Positions 22,940 through 31,209 are shown, counted from the stretch's first letter. The stretch is DNA of 41,411 nt from JAVZLQ01 sp049972525 (GCA_049972525.1 JBMFKI010000015.1:1-41411); one strand, 5' to 3'. The notes: generated from the sequence alone by a model not told the origin. Made by a program: numbers and translations.

Positions 22940-23848
22940 GTGATTTATTTGAAGAGCTTATGGGTTGTTTTTTCGGTTTTATGTGTTGTTTCCGCATCTC
23001 TTGTGTACAGTGTTTCAGTTAATTTTCAACTTCAAAATGAGCTTTCTAAAGCTTTTGCTAGAGATGATTCTTTAAGTCGTGAGCTACAGGACTTGTCTGC
23101 AAATTACAGCATGCTTAAGGGTGAATACGAAAGGTTGAACGCTTCCTACGGCGAGCTTGAGAAGACACACTATGAACTTTTAGCTAATTATACGGACTTG
23201 GAGTCAGCTTATCATAAGGTTCTTGACGCTTACGACGCTGAAAAGGCGGGTTACGAAGTTCTCCTTGATGAGTATGAGAAGCTGAACGCTTCTTATCAGC
23301 AGCTTCTCGCCGAGTATTCTGTTTTTAGCGCAAACTACTCAGCTTTGTTGGACGAGTACGAGGCTCTTAACGCGTCTTACTACAGTTTGATGGTTAAATA
23401 CGATGAACTCACACAGAACTACGTGCAGCTTCAGAGCGAATACCAGCAGCTTCACAATGTGCTTTATGAACCTCTTGAAAACAGAACGATTCCTACCAGA
23501 GACGAACTTGAGAGTTGGCTTAAGGAAGACCCTACAAACCTGCTGAATTACAGTTTCCCCAACTTTGTGTGCGGCGACTTTGCAGTTATGCTTTCAATGC
23601 ATGCAAAGCTTAAGGGCTGGCGCATGGGCGTAGTTGGAGTTTTAGGTCACACTCAAGACGGATCAGAGTTTGACCACGCCTTTAATGCAATAATATGCCA
23701 AGAGGGCCTCCAAGAGGTTCTCTTTTACGTTGAGCCGCAGAGCGACGTGATCTTTCAGGCAAACATATCTGATGGACAGTTATATTACCATCCAGGCTTC
23801 GGTTGGGTTTACGTCGACATATACATCGTAGTTGTGCTCTATGAATAG
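22940..23848 (+). CDS. Membrane-anchored coiled-coil protein with transglutaminase-like cysteine-peptidase domain
   Basis: A 302-residue protein with three parts. An N-terminal membrane helix (LWVVFSVLCVVSASLVYSV) is followed by a coiled coil from about 30 to 170 in which tyrosine recurs every seven residues and the phrase LNASY appears three times (EYERLNASY, EYEKLNASY, EYEALNASY), with many N-x-S/T glycosylation sites. The C-terminal domain (about 185-302) has the Cys-His-Asp layout of transglutaminase-like peptidases: NFVCGDFAVML, SEFDHAFNAI and YVEPQSD. It ends with hydrophobic VYVDIYIVVVLYE. It would sit outside the cell on a rod-like stalk. Start is GTG 22940 or TTG 22949, the latter favoured by a GGTG sequence before it. 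The substrate is unknown. Confidence 0.75.
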   Translation: MIYLKSLWVVFSVLCVVSASLVYSVSVNFQLQNELSKAFARDDSLSRELQDLSANYSMLKGEYERLNASYGELEKTHYELLANYTDLESAYHKVLDAYDAEKAGYEVLLDEYEKLNASYQQLLAEYSVFSANYSALLDEYEALNASYYSLMVKYDELTQNYVQLQSEYQQLHNVLYEPLENRTIPTRDELESWLKEDPTNLLNYSFPNFVCGDFAVMLSMHAKLKGWRMGVVGVLGHTQDGSEFDHAFNAIICQEGLQEVLFYVEPQSDVIFQANISDGQLYYHPGFGWVYVDIYIVVVLYE

Positions 23849-23854
23849 TTAAGA

Positions 23855-24440
23855 TCATCGTGACTTTTTACACCTTCGTGTTTTTAGCGCACGCTGGAGC
23901 CCAGTGTGGTCATAAGCTGGCTCTATAAATGACCTTTCATGGAATTCGTTCCAACTATAAATCAATATGAATTTTAGATTTCCTGATTTAGTTTCATTAA
24001 GTGCCCTTTTCCACTCATTGTCATACAAACATTGGTCGTAGGTAGGGTCAAACGTGTTATTTCTACCTATGTAACTGTCGTCATATCTTGGTTCAATCAC
24101 AATGGACTCGTTCATATTGGTTCTTGGAGTGGTTGAATTATCCACAGAACAAGGAGTCTATGCATACAATCTACATACGGGTCGTGCCCTATTATGCGAG
24201 CTTCAAATCTTGTATCGTGAGTCATTTTGTAAATGTTATCTTCCCTTTTGAAGAGTGTTCCATTAGGAGCAAGGTATCCTGTAGTGTTAACACCGTTAAA
24301 CCAAGAAATGAAGTATTTGTTATTCAGTTTTAACCAATTGTTTGAATGTGGAGCGACATAATTGTTGTATATGTAGTCATATATTCCTGGTACATCATAG
24401 ACAACACTATTATTGAAATCTTATCATTAAAGGCACTTCA
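23855..24440 (-). pseudogene. Frameshifted glycoside-hydrolase-like remnant
   Basis: Coding signal on the minus strand jumps frames. From 24145 down to 23855 it reads DDSYIGRNNTFDPTYDQCLY and FILIYSWNEFHERSFIEPAY, the latter matching the WNE-F/W-HE-x-x-x-IEP core of GH99-like glycosidases and related glycan-processing proteins. Upstream, from about 24415 to 24150, another frame gives VYDVPGIYDYIYNNYV, NKYFISWFNGVNTTGYL and ARIIGHDPYVDCM. At least one shift near 24150 and another near 24415 are needed, and the N-terminus is missing. It overlaps nothing else real. An extracellular polysaccharide enzyme that has been lost is the simplest reading. Confidence 0.6.
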
Positions 24441-24480
24441 ATACTTGGACCAAAACTGTTCACACCTCTGTTTACTACTA

Positions 24481-24626
24481 AGTAAAAAGGACAAGGGTTC
24501 TGGTTGGCAGTCGTTAAACGGGTTACTGAAGCGTTAGGCGGAACAGTTACCTATGAAAGCGAAGTTTGCAAAGGGACGAAATTCATTTCGCGTTTTCCTC
24601 CTAAAAAGGAAGAAAACGGTAAATAG
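24481..24626 (+). pseudogene. C-terminal fragment of a histidine kinase ATPase domain
   Basis: The frame starting near 24498 reads LAVVKRVTEALGGTVTYES then EVCKGTKFISRFPPKKEENG and stops at 24624-24626. This is the G2/end portion of the HATPase_c domain of sensor histidine kinases (GLAVVKRIVEALGG, ESEVGKGTTFxFxFP). Just before it, in a neighbouring frame, KKDKGSG gives the earlier part of the G2 box, so a one-base shift lies around 24500. The rest of the kinase is absent. After the stop an open frame continues to 24783 (RERVARGLAFDEDSLFGFFN, stop at 24781) without a recognised family. Confidence 0.65.
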
Positions 24627-24843
24627 CCCTTTAAATAAACGCGCGAAGAACGTTAGCCTAAGGGAAAGGGTTGCCAGAGGACTTGCTTTTGACGAGGATA
24701 GTCTTTTCGGCTTTTTCAACCAGGCAAGTGAATTCACAGAGTCGAATGTTCGGGTTATAGAATCTCCATCTTGCGACTATTAGAAGTAGTTAAATCTTAA
24801 ATTTTTGATTAAGCATATTTATTTTTGTTCTTTATTGTAGAGG

Positions 24844-25158
24844 GTGAAAAGAGCAATGGAAAAGGGAAGGGGAAAATTGGAAACTGCTGAAGAAGCGGAG
24901 AGAAAAGTTCTCGTGGATGTTTGTCCAATGTGTGGTTCAGAGATGGAGAAGGGATACATAGCTTCTCGGATGATCGCGTGGAGTAACAAGAAAATCAGTA
25001 TTTGGTCATTTAAAGGTCTTTGGAGCGGAGAAATAGTGGTTAGCAGAGGCTATCCTTACCCTACAGCCAATGTGGAAGCAACTCGCTGCAGAAAATGCAA
25101 GCTGATAATCTTCAAGTACGGAGATGATGATAAGTCAGCCGAGGAGGGTTCGCCATGA
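24844..25158 (+). CDS. Zinc-ribbon protein, DUF6487-like
   Basis: A 104-residue protein with a pair of zinc-ribbon knuckles: CPMCGSEMEKGYI near residue 32 and TRCRKCKLIIFKYG near 80. The spacing and the ME-x-GxI, SIWSFKGLWSGE stretch between them match the small PF20097/DUF6487-type proteins found in many genomes, whose function is not known. The N-terminal 25 residues are charged and helical. The GTG start at 24844 has AGAGG just before. The gene lies between remnants and is intact. Confidence 0.75.
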   Translation: MKRAMEKGRGKLETAEEAERKVLVDVCPMCGSEMEKGYIASRMIAWSNKKISIWSFKGLWSGEIVVSRGYPYPTANVEATRCRKCKLIIFKYGDDDKSAEEGSP

Positions 25159-25335
25159 AATGTGTCTGCATGCACTCCTTAAACTTGAAGGGCTGAACCT
25201 CCTAGCCAAGAATTTTTGTAATCCAACTGAAATACAGACTAAACGGTTTTTAGGCTGTTCCATGATGGAAGATATATCCATATTTGAAATACGCATTTTT
25301 AATATTCGGCTTTCTGATAATTGGTAGGGAAAACC

Positions 25336-25422
25336 TTGAATAAAAGGTATATACGTGAAATGCTGAAAAAATGCGGTTATTCTGAAGAAGCCATTAAAGC
25401 GATCCTGAGATGGTATAATTGA
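25336..25422 (+). CDS. Possible 28-residue micro-ORF with UBA-like helix
   Basis: A TTG at 25336 preceded by GGTAGGGA opens a short frame reading NKRYIREMLKKCGYSEEAIK then a stop at 25422. The composition and the CGYSEEAIKAIL phrase look like the end of a helical domain, so this may be a remnant. No family assigned. Confidence 0.3.
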   Translation: MNKRYIREMLKKCGYSEEAIKAILRWYN

Positions 25423-25531
25423 ACACAGCTTAAAAGAACATTGCTCCATACACATGCGCTTAGCGTTACTGATGGAATAAATTTAGGTAGGATGCATAAA
25501 GTTTTTACCGTTATTGCGCTGAGTGATTGTG

Positions 25532-25673
25532 TTGAGTGTGGTTGGAGGAGATAGGGTCCATCCATATGTGGCAAAGATAGAGAGTTGCAGTTGTAAAACA
25601 CGGTTACGTGGTTCTTGATGGGGAAACTTTTAAGGAAAGTTTTATAATGTGCAGTGTAAAAAATTACATTTGA
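25532..25673 (+). pseudogene. Short frameshifted remnant upstream of the ECF-type gene
   Basis: Two coding-like pieces in neighbouring frames, VVGGDRVHPYVAKIE then RVAVVKHGYVVLDGETFKES, ending SFIMCSVKNYI and TGA at 25671-25673. They would join with one base shift near 25585. No family recognised. The promoter of the next gene lies inside its end. Confidence 0.35.
25641..25651 (+). promoter_or_regulatory. TATA box of the ECF-type transporter gene
   Basis: TTTTATAATGT is centred about 35 bases before the ATG at 25681, predicting an almost leaderless mRNA. No ribosome-binding site precedes that ATG, which fits. Confidence 0.45.
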
Positions 25674-25680
25674 TTGAAAA

Positions 25681-26376
25681 ATGTTGCACCTGTCTGCCAA
25701 ACGTGCCTCTTTTATCGGGGTTTTTGCAGCTTTGCATGTAATATTGTATTTTTTGTCTTTTGGTTTGTGGCGTAATTGGGCCATATATTTGGAGCCTATT
25801 GAGGGGGTTATCCTTGGCCCTTGGGCAGGGTTTTTCGCTGCTTTCATCGGTAGTGTTTTGGCTAGTGTCATAAAGCCTATTGATTTGTGGATGTTTGGAA
25901 TAGTTGCGGAGCCTGTTGGGGTTTTGGCTGCTGGTTTTCTTGCTAAGGGAATGTGGAAGCCTGTTGTGGCTGTCTACGCGTTTATGCTTGCAGCCTACTT
26001 TATACATCCTTTTGGGACATGGCTTCCAATCTGGACTATACTAGACATCTTGCTTGCTCTAGCACTCACATATCCAGCTGCAAAGTTTAGCAGAAACATT
26101 TTTGGAGAAAATGTTAAGCTTTTATCGATATCCCTAATCCTTCTATCTTTTGTAGCTACAGTAACCGACTCGCTAACACGAGTATTCCTGCTGATTCCAG
26201 CAGGGTTATACAACGTCCTAGGCTGGCCTCCAGAAGTTGTATACTCCACCTTCATAGAGGGAGCCGTCGGCTCCTACATTGAAGATTTACTGGTAGTCAC
26301 GACATCCTTCATAGCCGGAGTTCCAATACTTATCGCCCTCAAGACGCTTCTAAACCTGAAAAACCCTTTAAGCTGA
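25681..26376 (+). CDS. Probable ECF-transporter substrate-binding (S) component
   Basis: A 231-residue membrane protein with about six helices. The N-terminal ASFIGVFAALHVILYFLSFG and the segment IYLEPIEGVILGPWAGFFAA followed by AAFIGSVLAS resemble S-components of energy-coupling factor importers, which bind vitamins or other micronutrients and pair with an ATPase/EcfT module. The late region VTDSLTRVFLLIPAGLYNVL also fits the family. No EcfA or EcfT gene is in the window, so a shared module elsewhere would be needed. The substrate cannot be predicted. It starts at ATG 25681 just after a TATA box. Confidence 0.6.
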   Translation: MLHLSAKRASFIGVFAALHVILYFLSFGLWRNWAIYLEPIEGVILGPWAGFFAAFIGSVLASVIKPIDLWMFGIVAEPVGVLAAGFLAKGMWKPVVAVYAFMLAAYFIHPFGTWLPIWTILDILLALALTYPAAKFSRNIFGENVKLLSISLILLSFVATVTDSLTRVFLLIPAGLYNVLGWPPEVVYSTFIEGAVGSYIEDLLVVTTSFIAGVPILIALKTLLNLKNPLS

Positions 26377-26405
26377 ACTGCCCCCCCTTCCAAAATTATT
26401 TCTAG

Positions 26406-26474
26406 CGTTTGTTCAAAAATTTCTTATAATTTGAACGTTTGTTCGGTAAATCAGTAGATATTCTTATAAGTTTG
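26406..26474 (+). promoter_or_regulatory. Repeat-rich control region before a small Cys-rich gene
   Basis: CGTTTGTTC occurs at 26406-26414 and again at 26436-26444, exactly 30 bases or about three helical turns apart. Between them GTTCAAA (26411-26417) and TTTGAAC (26430-26436) form a 7-base inverted repeat with a 12-base spacer around TTATAA. A related TTCTTATAAGTTTGAA follows at 26461. This looks like a dimeric or tetrameric regulator site over a promoter. Confidence 0.45.
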
Positions 26475-26518
26475 AAATTAACTAAGTTAAAATGTGAAAA
26501 ATGATTAAAGGGGTTTAG

Positions 26519-26680
26519 ATGGGTAAGAGATGCATGGTTGTAGACTGTCTCTATCTGGCTGTAGATGGGACATGCTTGCTTCCAGAGAAGGAGCTTAAAG
26601 AGAAGTGCCCAGCGAGGGAACGCGTAGAACACGAAGAAAAAGATGAATGGATGCTTGAAATTACACTAAAGAACGTCTAA
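26519..26680 (+). CDS. Small Cys-rich protein, 53 residues
   Basis: ATG at 26519 with AAAGGGG eight bases upstream; stop at 26678-26680. The protein begins MGKRCMVVDCLYLAVDGTC and continues LLPEKELKEKCPARERVEHE, ending LEITLKNV. Four cysteines at positions 5, 10, 19 and about 30 suggest a metal site or Fe-S cluster. No family recognised. A repeat-rich control region precedes it, which argues for a genuine, regulated gene. Confidence 0.55.
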   Translation: MGKRCMVVDCLYLAVDGTCLLPEKELKEKCPARERVEHEEKDEWMLEITLKNV

Positions 26681-26872
26681 GATCGCAAAACATTCTACAA
26701 TAACTAATAATAACTTTTCCGCACCGCATTTTTCTTTGGTTTTTAAACCATTAAAGGTGCATGGATTTGCCACTTCTAATGGTTAAGCTTTCAAGAGAAG
26801 TTGTTGCATCCATCATGAAAAGTTGGAGTCAATCGTTGGCAAAGGATAAGCTGTTCTGCTATGGTGCACTAA

Positions 26873-27200
26873 TTAACTTATTATGCCGGTGCTCTTCAGT
26901 TTCTTTTCAAGGCTTTCTAATCCGAGTTTTCGCAGAGTCTCTGGCTTTGGTATGCGTTTTCATTCCAACCAACCATTTTATAATATTCTTGTCTATCCTT
27001 TTCAAATCTGTTTCTATCGGCAGTTTTGCCTTTGTATGGGCCAGAAGGTAGCGGCTCCCAGAATCTTGGTGGGTTTTCATCATCTATTTTTGGTTTCCAC
27101 TGAACATCTGGTCCGCCTAAAAGGAGCATTGCGCGTAAATAGAAAGAAAACGGGGTTTTTCAGCTGCGTTTTCAATGTAAGGTCTCAAGCGCGCACATGT
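26873..27200 (-). pseudogene. C-terminal remnant of an aldehyde:ferredoxin oxidoreductase
   Basis: The minus-strand frame from 27153 reads FYLRAMLLLGGPDVQW, then PPRFWEPLPSGPYKGKTADR, FEKDRQEYYKMVGWNEN; near 26957 the frame shifts and continues IPKPETLRKLGLESLEKKLK and STGIIS before TAA at 26873. This is the characteristic end of tungsten/molybdopterin AOR-family enzymes (REEYYKMMGWDENGIPT, TLRKLGLE). Upstream, PYIENAAEKPR in a third frame hints at more of the gene. About 500 residues with the Fe-S and cofactor sites are missing, so it is a dead fragment. It lies beside the 3' end of tRNA-Asn. Confidence 0.8.
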
Positions 27201-27319
27201 GACTTAAAAAGCTAATTTTCTTCCTAGACCTAAAACTTTTAATTCCTCGTTTTGGTTTGGCCGCAGTTCCATAAAAAGCCGAGGTTAAGGGCGCCGGTTT
27301 AGTAAAACTATGGAAAAAG

Positions 27320-27393
27320 CGCCGCCGGTAGGACTTGAACCTACGACCGACTGGTTAACAGCCAGCCGCTCTACCGAACTGAGCTACGGCGGC
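27320..27393 (-). tRNA. tRNA-Asn(GTT)
   Basis: Minus strand acceptor GCCGCCG/CGGCGGC, discriminator G, D arm GCTC...GAGC with loop AGTTCGGTA, anticodon stem GCTGG/CCAGT with loop CTGTTAA giving anticodon GTT, T arm GTAGG-TTCAAGT-CCTAC. No intron and no encoded CCA. Confidence 0.96.
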
Positions 27394-27448
27394 TTTTTCT
27401 TTGTGCTTCATGATTTGAAGTTTTTCTGTTGTATTTAAGTTTAGTCTT

Positions 27449-28945
27449 TCACTCTTGTATGGTGATTCCAGCTTTTTTCACTTTATTCTCCACAAGCTTG
27501 ACAAAAAGTCGGTAAAATTGCTGTAGGATGCTTGCGTACCATCTTCCGGCGAACGATAAGTCGATAAGTTTGCCTATCCAATAGAAGTCGTGCTGCAGGC
27601 ACTTCTTCAGCAATTCTTTATGCAGCTCATTTATCCCAGTTTCTTTAAACCAATCTTCATCTTTCAATCTGCCCATGGGGACAAAGAACAGTGGAACAAT
27701 GAGGCTTGTTACATCTCGAAGGTCTTCAACTAACTCGATTGTTTTAATTATGTCTTCCTCTTTTTCTTCTGGAACTCCAACTATAAGGGTGCATGCTGGT
27801 ATAAGCTTATTATCATGCATAAGTCCCATGCCCGTACGGACAACCTCTGGCCATTGTTCAGGTTTGAATGGGTGCGCCTTTGCCGGCATAACTTTTTTAG
27901 CCAATTCTGGAGAGCCTGTTTCTATACCTACTTCTGCACCCCACCACGGTTGCCTTTGCCTTATTATTTCAGAGACTTTCTCGAAAATTTTCGGCTTAGA
28001 GGCAACAGCCGCTAATGAGCAGTGACTCCAACTTAAACTAGCACGCGTTTTTACAGCCAGCTCGTGAAGTTGAATAAGCTTTTCCTCATTTGGCAGGGTG
28101 TTTTTTGAACCAAAAAGCATGACATCCTCTGCGTGAAGGCAAACTGCACCTATACCTCCTTTCAAGTTCACGTCTAACTCGCGGGTTATCTTCTCGAATG
28201 TATACCACCTTAATGGCCTCAATGTTACGCTGCAGAACTCGCAGCCACGGCAGCATCCACGTCCAATCTCAACCAAACCATTAATGGATGGATTCACAAT
28301 TTCAGGTATCTCATCCAAACTTGGGGCTTCCTTAACGCTAACTTCATAGTACTTCGGTAAAGCTTCGTCCTTTATGGCTGCTTCAACTATTTTCCCAATC
28401 ACATTTTCAGCTTCACCATCAATTATGCAGTCTATGCCGTACTCCTCAACAAAACGCGGCCTATAACGGAACTGCCAAACACAAGGACCGCCAACAATTA
28501 TTTTCAATCCACGCTTTTTTGCCTCCCTAACCTCTTTTTGATCTAATAAAGCCCTAAAATACTGTGCAAGGAACGGCTCTTTCTTTAAAACCGCAGCAAA
28601 TGTGCTTGAAGCTGGCCCTAAACCGAACGGGTCCATCACATGTACGCCTAAAACTTTCGCCTTTTTTATGTAATTTTTCAGATGTGTTGGAGCGACTGTC
28701 TGCACATTGAAGCCTTCACTTAAGAGTTTAGCCTCAACCTTTCTCAACCCATAGGGTGCAGCTACTGGTATGCCTTTTTCCGTTTTTATCTGGGGAAAGA
28801 AGAGCCAAGCGTAGAGCCAGTTCGGAATCACGTTTGGCGGCGCACATGTGCCGAAGCCTATGAACTCGTTTGCATGGTAGTCGCTCATCAAAGTTCTGTC
28901 AGCTGTCAATATTACCATGTTGTCGGCGTTTGATTCTCCTTTCAA
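27449..28945 (-). CDS. B12-binding radical SAM protein
   Basis: A 498-residue enzyme of the B12-binding-domain radical SAM group (COG1032). The N-terminal part (about 60-190) looks like the cobalamin-binding fold: AAPYGLRKVEAKLLSEGF, then ILGVHVMDPFGLGPAS and IIVGGPCVWQFR. The radical SAM core starts with EIGRGCCRGCEFCSV, the CxxxCxxC that binds the 4Fe-4S cluster, and continues with LHAEDVMLFG, VGIETGSPELAKKVM and TLIVGVPEEKEEDI. The start is TTG 28945 or ATG 28918 (MVILTADRTLM), which is more conventional; GGAG lies between. Substrate unknown; it may methylate or rearrange a metabolite. It is divergent from porG and stands alone. Confidence 0.88.
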   Translation of the reverse strand: MKGESNADNMVILTADRTLMSDYHANEFIGFGTCAPPNVIPNWLYAWLFFPQIKTEKGIPVAAPYGLRKVEAKLLSEGFNVQTVAPTHLKNYIKKAKVLGVHVMDPFGLGPASSTFAAVLKKEPFLAQYFRALLDQKEVREAKKRGLKIIVGGPCVWQFRYRPRFVEEYGIDCIIDGEAENVIGKIVEAAIKDEALPKYYEVSVKEAPSLDEIPEIVNPSINGLVEIGRGCCRGCEFCSVTLRPLRWYTFEKITRELDVNLKGGIGAVCLHAEDVMLFGSKNTLPNEEKLIQLHELAVKTRASLSWSHCSLAAVASKPKIFEKVSEIIRQRQPWWGAEVGIETGSPELAKKVMPAKAHPFKPEQWPEVVRTGMGLMHDNKLIPACTLIVGVPEEKEEDIIKTIELVEDLRDVTSLIVPLFFVPMGRLKDEDWFKETGINELHKELLKKCLQHDFYWIGKLIDLSFAGRWYASILQQFYRLFVKLVENKVKKAGITIQE

Positions 28946-29088
28946 GGTGCAGTTTTCTCCAGGTTGACAATTTCAACAATATCTAGACTTTGAAGCTGTG
29001 TATTTACTTAAAAATTATGGTTTAAAAGACGCGAACACACCTTAACGTTCAATTTTCCATTCCAGACTAGAAAGATGTATATTCTAGA

Positions 29089-29097
29089 TTTTATAAT
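29089..29097 (+). promoter_or_regulatory. TATA box of the por operon
   Basis: TTTTATAAT lies about 25-30 bases upstream of the porG ATG at 29119, again implying a near-leaderless transcript. Confidence 0.5.
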
Positions 29098-29118
29098 TAG
29101 CTTGAAGGTTCATGGGGA

Positions 29119-29688
29119 ATGAGCCATTTGAAAAAAATCCTGGAAATCAGGTGGCATGGTAGAGGCGGGCAAGGAGCATGGACAGCAAGCGAGTTGCTGG
29201 CGAGAGCGGCAATCTACGAGGGAAAATATGTTCAATCATTTCCAGAGTTCGGCCCAGAGCGGATGGGTGCTCCAGTTGCAGCCTTCACAAGGATAAGTGA
29301 CGCGCCTATAAAGATTCACTGTGCGGTTTACAATCCAGACGTTGTGGCAGTTTTAGACCCAACATTGTTGAAAACTGTTCCAGTTGCCGACGGATTAAGC
29401 GAAGAAGGCGTGATTATCGTAAATTCGAAAGAGAGCCAAGCGGAAGTTAGGAATATGCTTAAAACCGATAAGGGTAAAGTTTGGACTGTTCCAGCAACGG
29501 AAATTGCAATAAAGATTTTGGGCATGCCAATAACAAACACAGCGATGCTCGGAGCAGTGGCACGCATAACCGGAATGGTACGCTTAGAGAGCATCGAAAA
29601 AATTGTTAAGGAACGTTTCAGAAAAGATGTAGCTGAGAAGAACTTTGCTGTTATAAAGGAAGCTTACGAGGAGGTAAAATCAGAATGA
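29119..29688 (+). CDS. porG: Pyruvate:ferredoxin oxidoreductase, gamma subunit
   Basis: The 189-residue gamma subunit of the four-subunit archaeal enzyme that converts pyruvate + CoA to acetyl-CoA, CO2 and reduced ferredoxin. The N-terminus LEIRWHGRGGQGAWTASELL is the family hallmark, followed by SFPEFGPERMGAPVAAFTRI and LGMPITNTAMLGAVA. It overlaps the delta-subunit start by four bases (ATGA), a sign of tight coupling. First gene of the porG-D-A-B operon. Assignment to pyruvate rather than another 2-oxoacid is based on overall likeness and is less certain than the family. Confidence 0.95.
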   Translation: MSHLKKILEIRWHGRGGQGAWTASELLARAAIYEGKYVQSFPEFGPERMGAPVAAFTRISDAPIKIHCAVYNPDVVAVLDPTLLKTVPVADGLSEEGVIIVNSKESQAEVRNMLKTDKGKVWTVPATEIAIKILGMPITNTAMLGAVARITGMVRLESIEKIVKERFRKDVAEKNFAVIKEAYEEVKSE

Positions 29689-29963
29689 GTTCTCAAGAGA
29701 AAGGTTGGAAGGAGATCTCCCCAGCTGGCGTATGCTGGGAGTCAAGCACAAAATTTTTGACTGGAGACTGGAAAACGTACAAGCCCGTCAGAGACGCTGC
29801 AAAATGCACGCGCTGTTTGTTTTGCGTAATCTTCTGTCCAGATGGTGCAATACATTGGAAGCCAGAAATGAATGATATAGAGTTCAATTACAACTTCTGC
29901 AAGGGCTGCGGCATATGTGCAAATGAGTGTCCCACAAAGGCTATTGAAATGAAACTTGAATGA
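29685..29963 (+). CDS. porD: Pyruvate:ferredoxin oxidoreductase, delta (ferredoxin-like) subunit
   Basis: A 92-residue electron-transfer subunit holding two 4Fe-4S clusters: CTRCLFCVIFCPDG and CKGCGICANECPTKAI. The N-terminal part has the family stretch ISPAGVCWESSTKFLTGDWK. It passes electrons from the catalytic subunits to free ferredoxin. Its start overlaps porG by four bases and its stop is 12 bases before porA. Confidence 0.96.
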   Translation: MSSQEKGWKEISPAGVCWESSTKFLTGDWKTYKPVRDAAKCTRCLFCVIFCPDGAIHWKPEMNDIEFNYNFCKGCGICANECPTKAIEMKLE

Positions 29964-29975
29964 AGGGGTGTAAAA

Positions 29976-31208
29976 ATGAAAAGTGTTGTTAAACAAGAGG
30001 TTTTAGCCTTAAACGGAGATGAAGCTGTTGCTTATGCAGCGAAACAGTCAGATGTTGATGTTGTGGCAGCCTACCCGATAACTCCGCAAACGATAATGGT
30101 TGAGAGATTCAGCGAATATGTTGCAAACGGCGAGGTTGAAACACGGTTCATATGCACAGAATCAGAGCACAGCGCATTAACCGCGTGTCTAGCAGCATCA
30201 GTAACTGGTGCAAGAGCTTTCACGGCTTCAGCCTCCGCTGGATTAGCGCTAATGCATGAAATGCTTTTCGTTACTTCCGGGTGTCGCGCACCAGTTGTTA
30301 TGGCAATAGCAAACAGAGCCCTTTCAGCGCCGATAAATATTCACGGCGACCACTCTGACACCATGGCGCAAAGGGACAGCGGCTGGATCCAAATATACGT
30401 TGAAAACGCGCAGGAAGCATATGACTCCGTAATACAGGCCTTTAGAATAGCTGAAAACACAGAAGTCCTTCTGCCAACCATCGTGGGTTTGGACGGCTTC
30501 ACCCTAAGCCACACCCTAGAAAACGTGCATGTTCTTCCAGACGATGCGGTGAAGAAGTTTGTTGGAACCAGACAGTTCATAGTAGTGCTAAACCACGAGG
30601 GAAAATCCGTGCCCTTTAAGCTGGACCCTGAAAATCCTGCAACAATGGGACCAATTGCGTTGCCAAACTACTACTACGAATTTAAGCGGCAACAAGAGGA
30701 AGCAATGAGAAAAGCCCTCAAAGTAATTAGCGAAGTTAACGAAGAGTATGCAAAGATAAGCGGCAGAAAATACGGCAACGGACTGCTTGACCCATACCAC
30801 ATTGATGACGCTGAAATGGTGATAGTTTGCCTAGGATCAACAGCCGGAACAGTCAAAAGCGTTGTTGACGAGCTTAGGGCGGAAGGCGTGAAAGCTGGGC
30901 TGCTTAGAATGCGCACTTTTAGGCCGTTTCCAGTTGAAGGCATAGTAAAAGCGCTTGAAAATGTAAAGGCAGTTGCAGTTATGGATAGAAGCATGAGCTT
31001 TGGGGCTAACGGAGGACCAGTCTTCCAAGAAATTCGCCACGCGCTTTACGATTCTCCAAACCGTCCCTACATAGTGAATTACATTTACGGGCTTGGCGGA
31101 AGAGACACAAACATGGTGCAGATACATGGAATCTACAGCGACTTGCAGCAAATACTCGAGAAAGGGCAGATTGGAAACCTCGTGAATTACGTCGGATTAA
31201 GAGAGTAG
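29976..31208 (+). CDS. porA: Pyruvate:ferredoxin oxidoreductase, alpha subunit
   Basis: A 410-residue catalytic subunit. It begins ALNGDEAVAYAAKQSDVDVV and has AAYPITPQTIMVERFSEYV, FICTESEHSALTACLAASV with the glutamate region, GARAFTASASAGLALMHEM and NIHGDHSDTMAQRDSGWIQI, all standard for the alpha subunit. The C-terminal domain has VCLGSTAGTVKSVVDELR and LRMRTFRPFP, and ends near GGRDTNMVQ. The alpha subunit helps build the substrate and CoA sites at the thiamine centre. The stop is one base before porB. Confidence 0.96.
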   Translation: MKSVVKQEVLALNGDEAVAYAAKQSDVDVVAAYPITPQTIMVERFSEYVANGEVETRFICTESEHSALTACLAASVTGARAFTASASAGLALMHEMLFVTSGCRAPVVMAIANRALSAPINIHGDHSDTMAQRDSGWIQIYVENAQEAYDSVIQAFRIAENTEVLLPTIVGLDGFTLSHTLENVHVLPDDAVKKFVGTRQFIVVLNHEGKSVPFKLDPENPATMGPIALPNYYYEFKRQQEEAMRKALKVISEVNEEYAKISGRKYGNGLLDPYHIDDAEMVIVCLGSTAGTVKSVVDELRAEGVKAGLLRMRTFRPFPVEGIVKALENVKAVAVMDRSMSFGANGGPVFQEIRHALYDSPNRPYIVNYIYGLGGRDTNMVQIHGIYSDLQQILEKGQIGNLVNYVGLRE

Positions 31209-31209
31209 A

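Noticed and set aside
25423..25680. Vitamin riboswitch before the ECF-type gene
   Set aside because: No recognisable riboswitch core; the region instead holds coding-like remnants and a TATA box 35 bases from the ATG.
27160..27393. Integrated element with attachment site at tRNA-Asn
   Set aside because: No second copy of the tRNA 3' end and no integrase gene were seen in the window.
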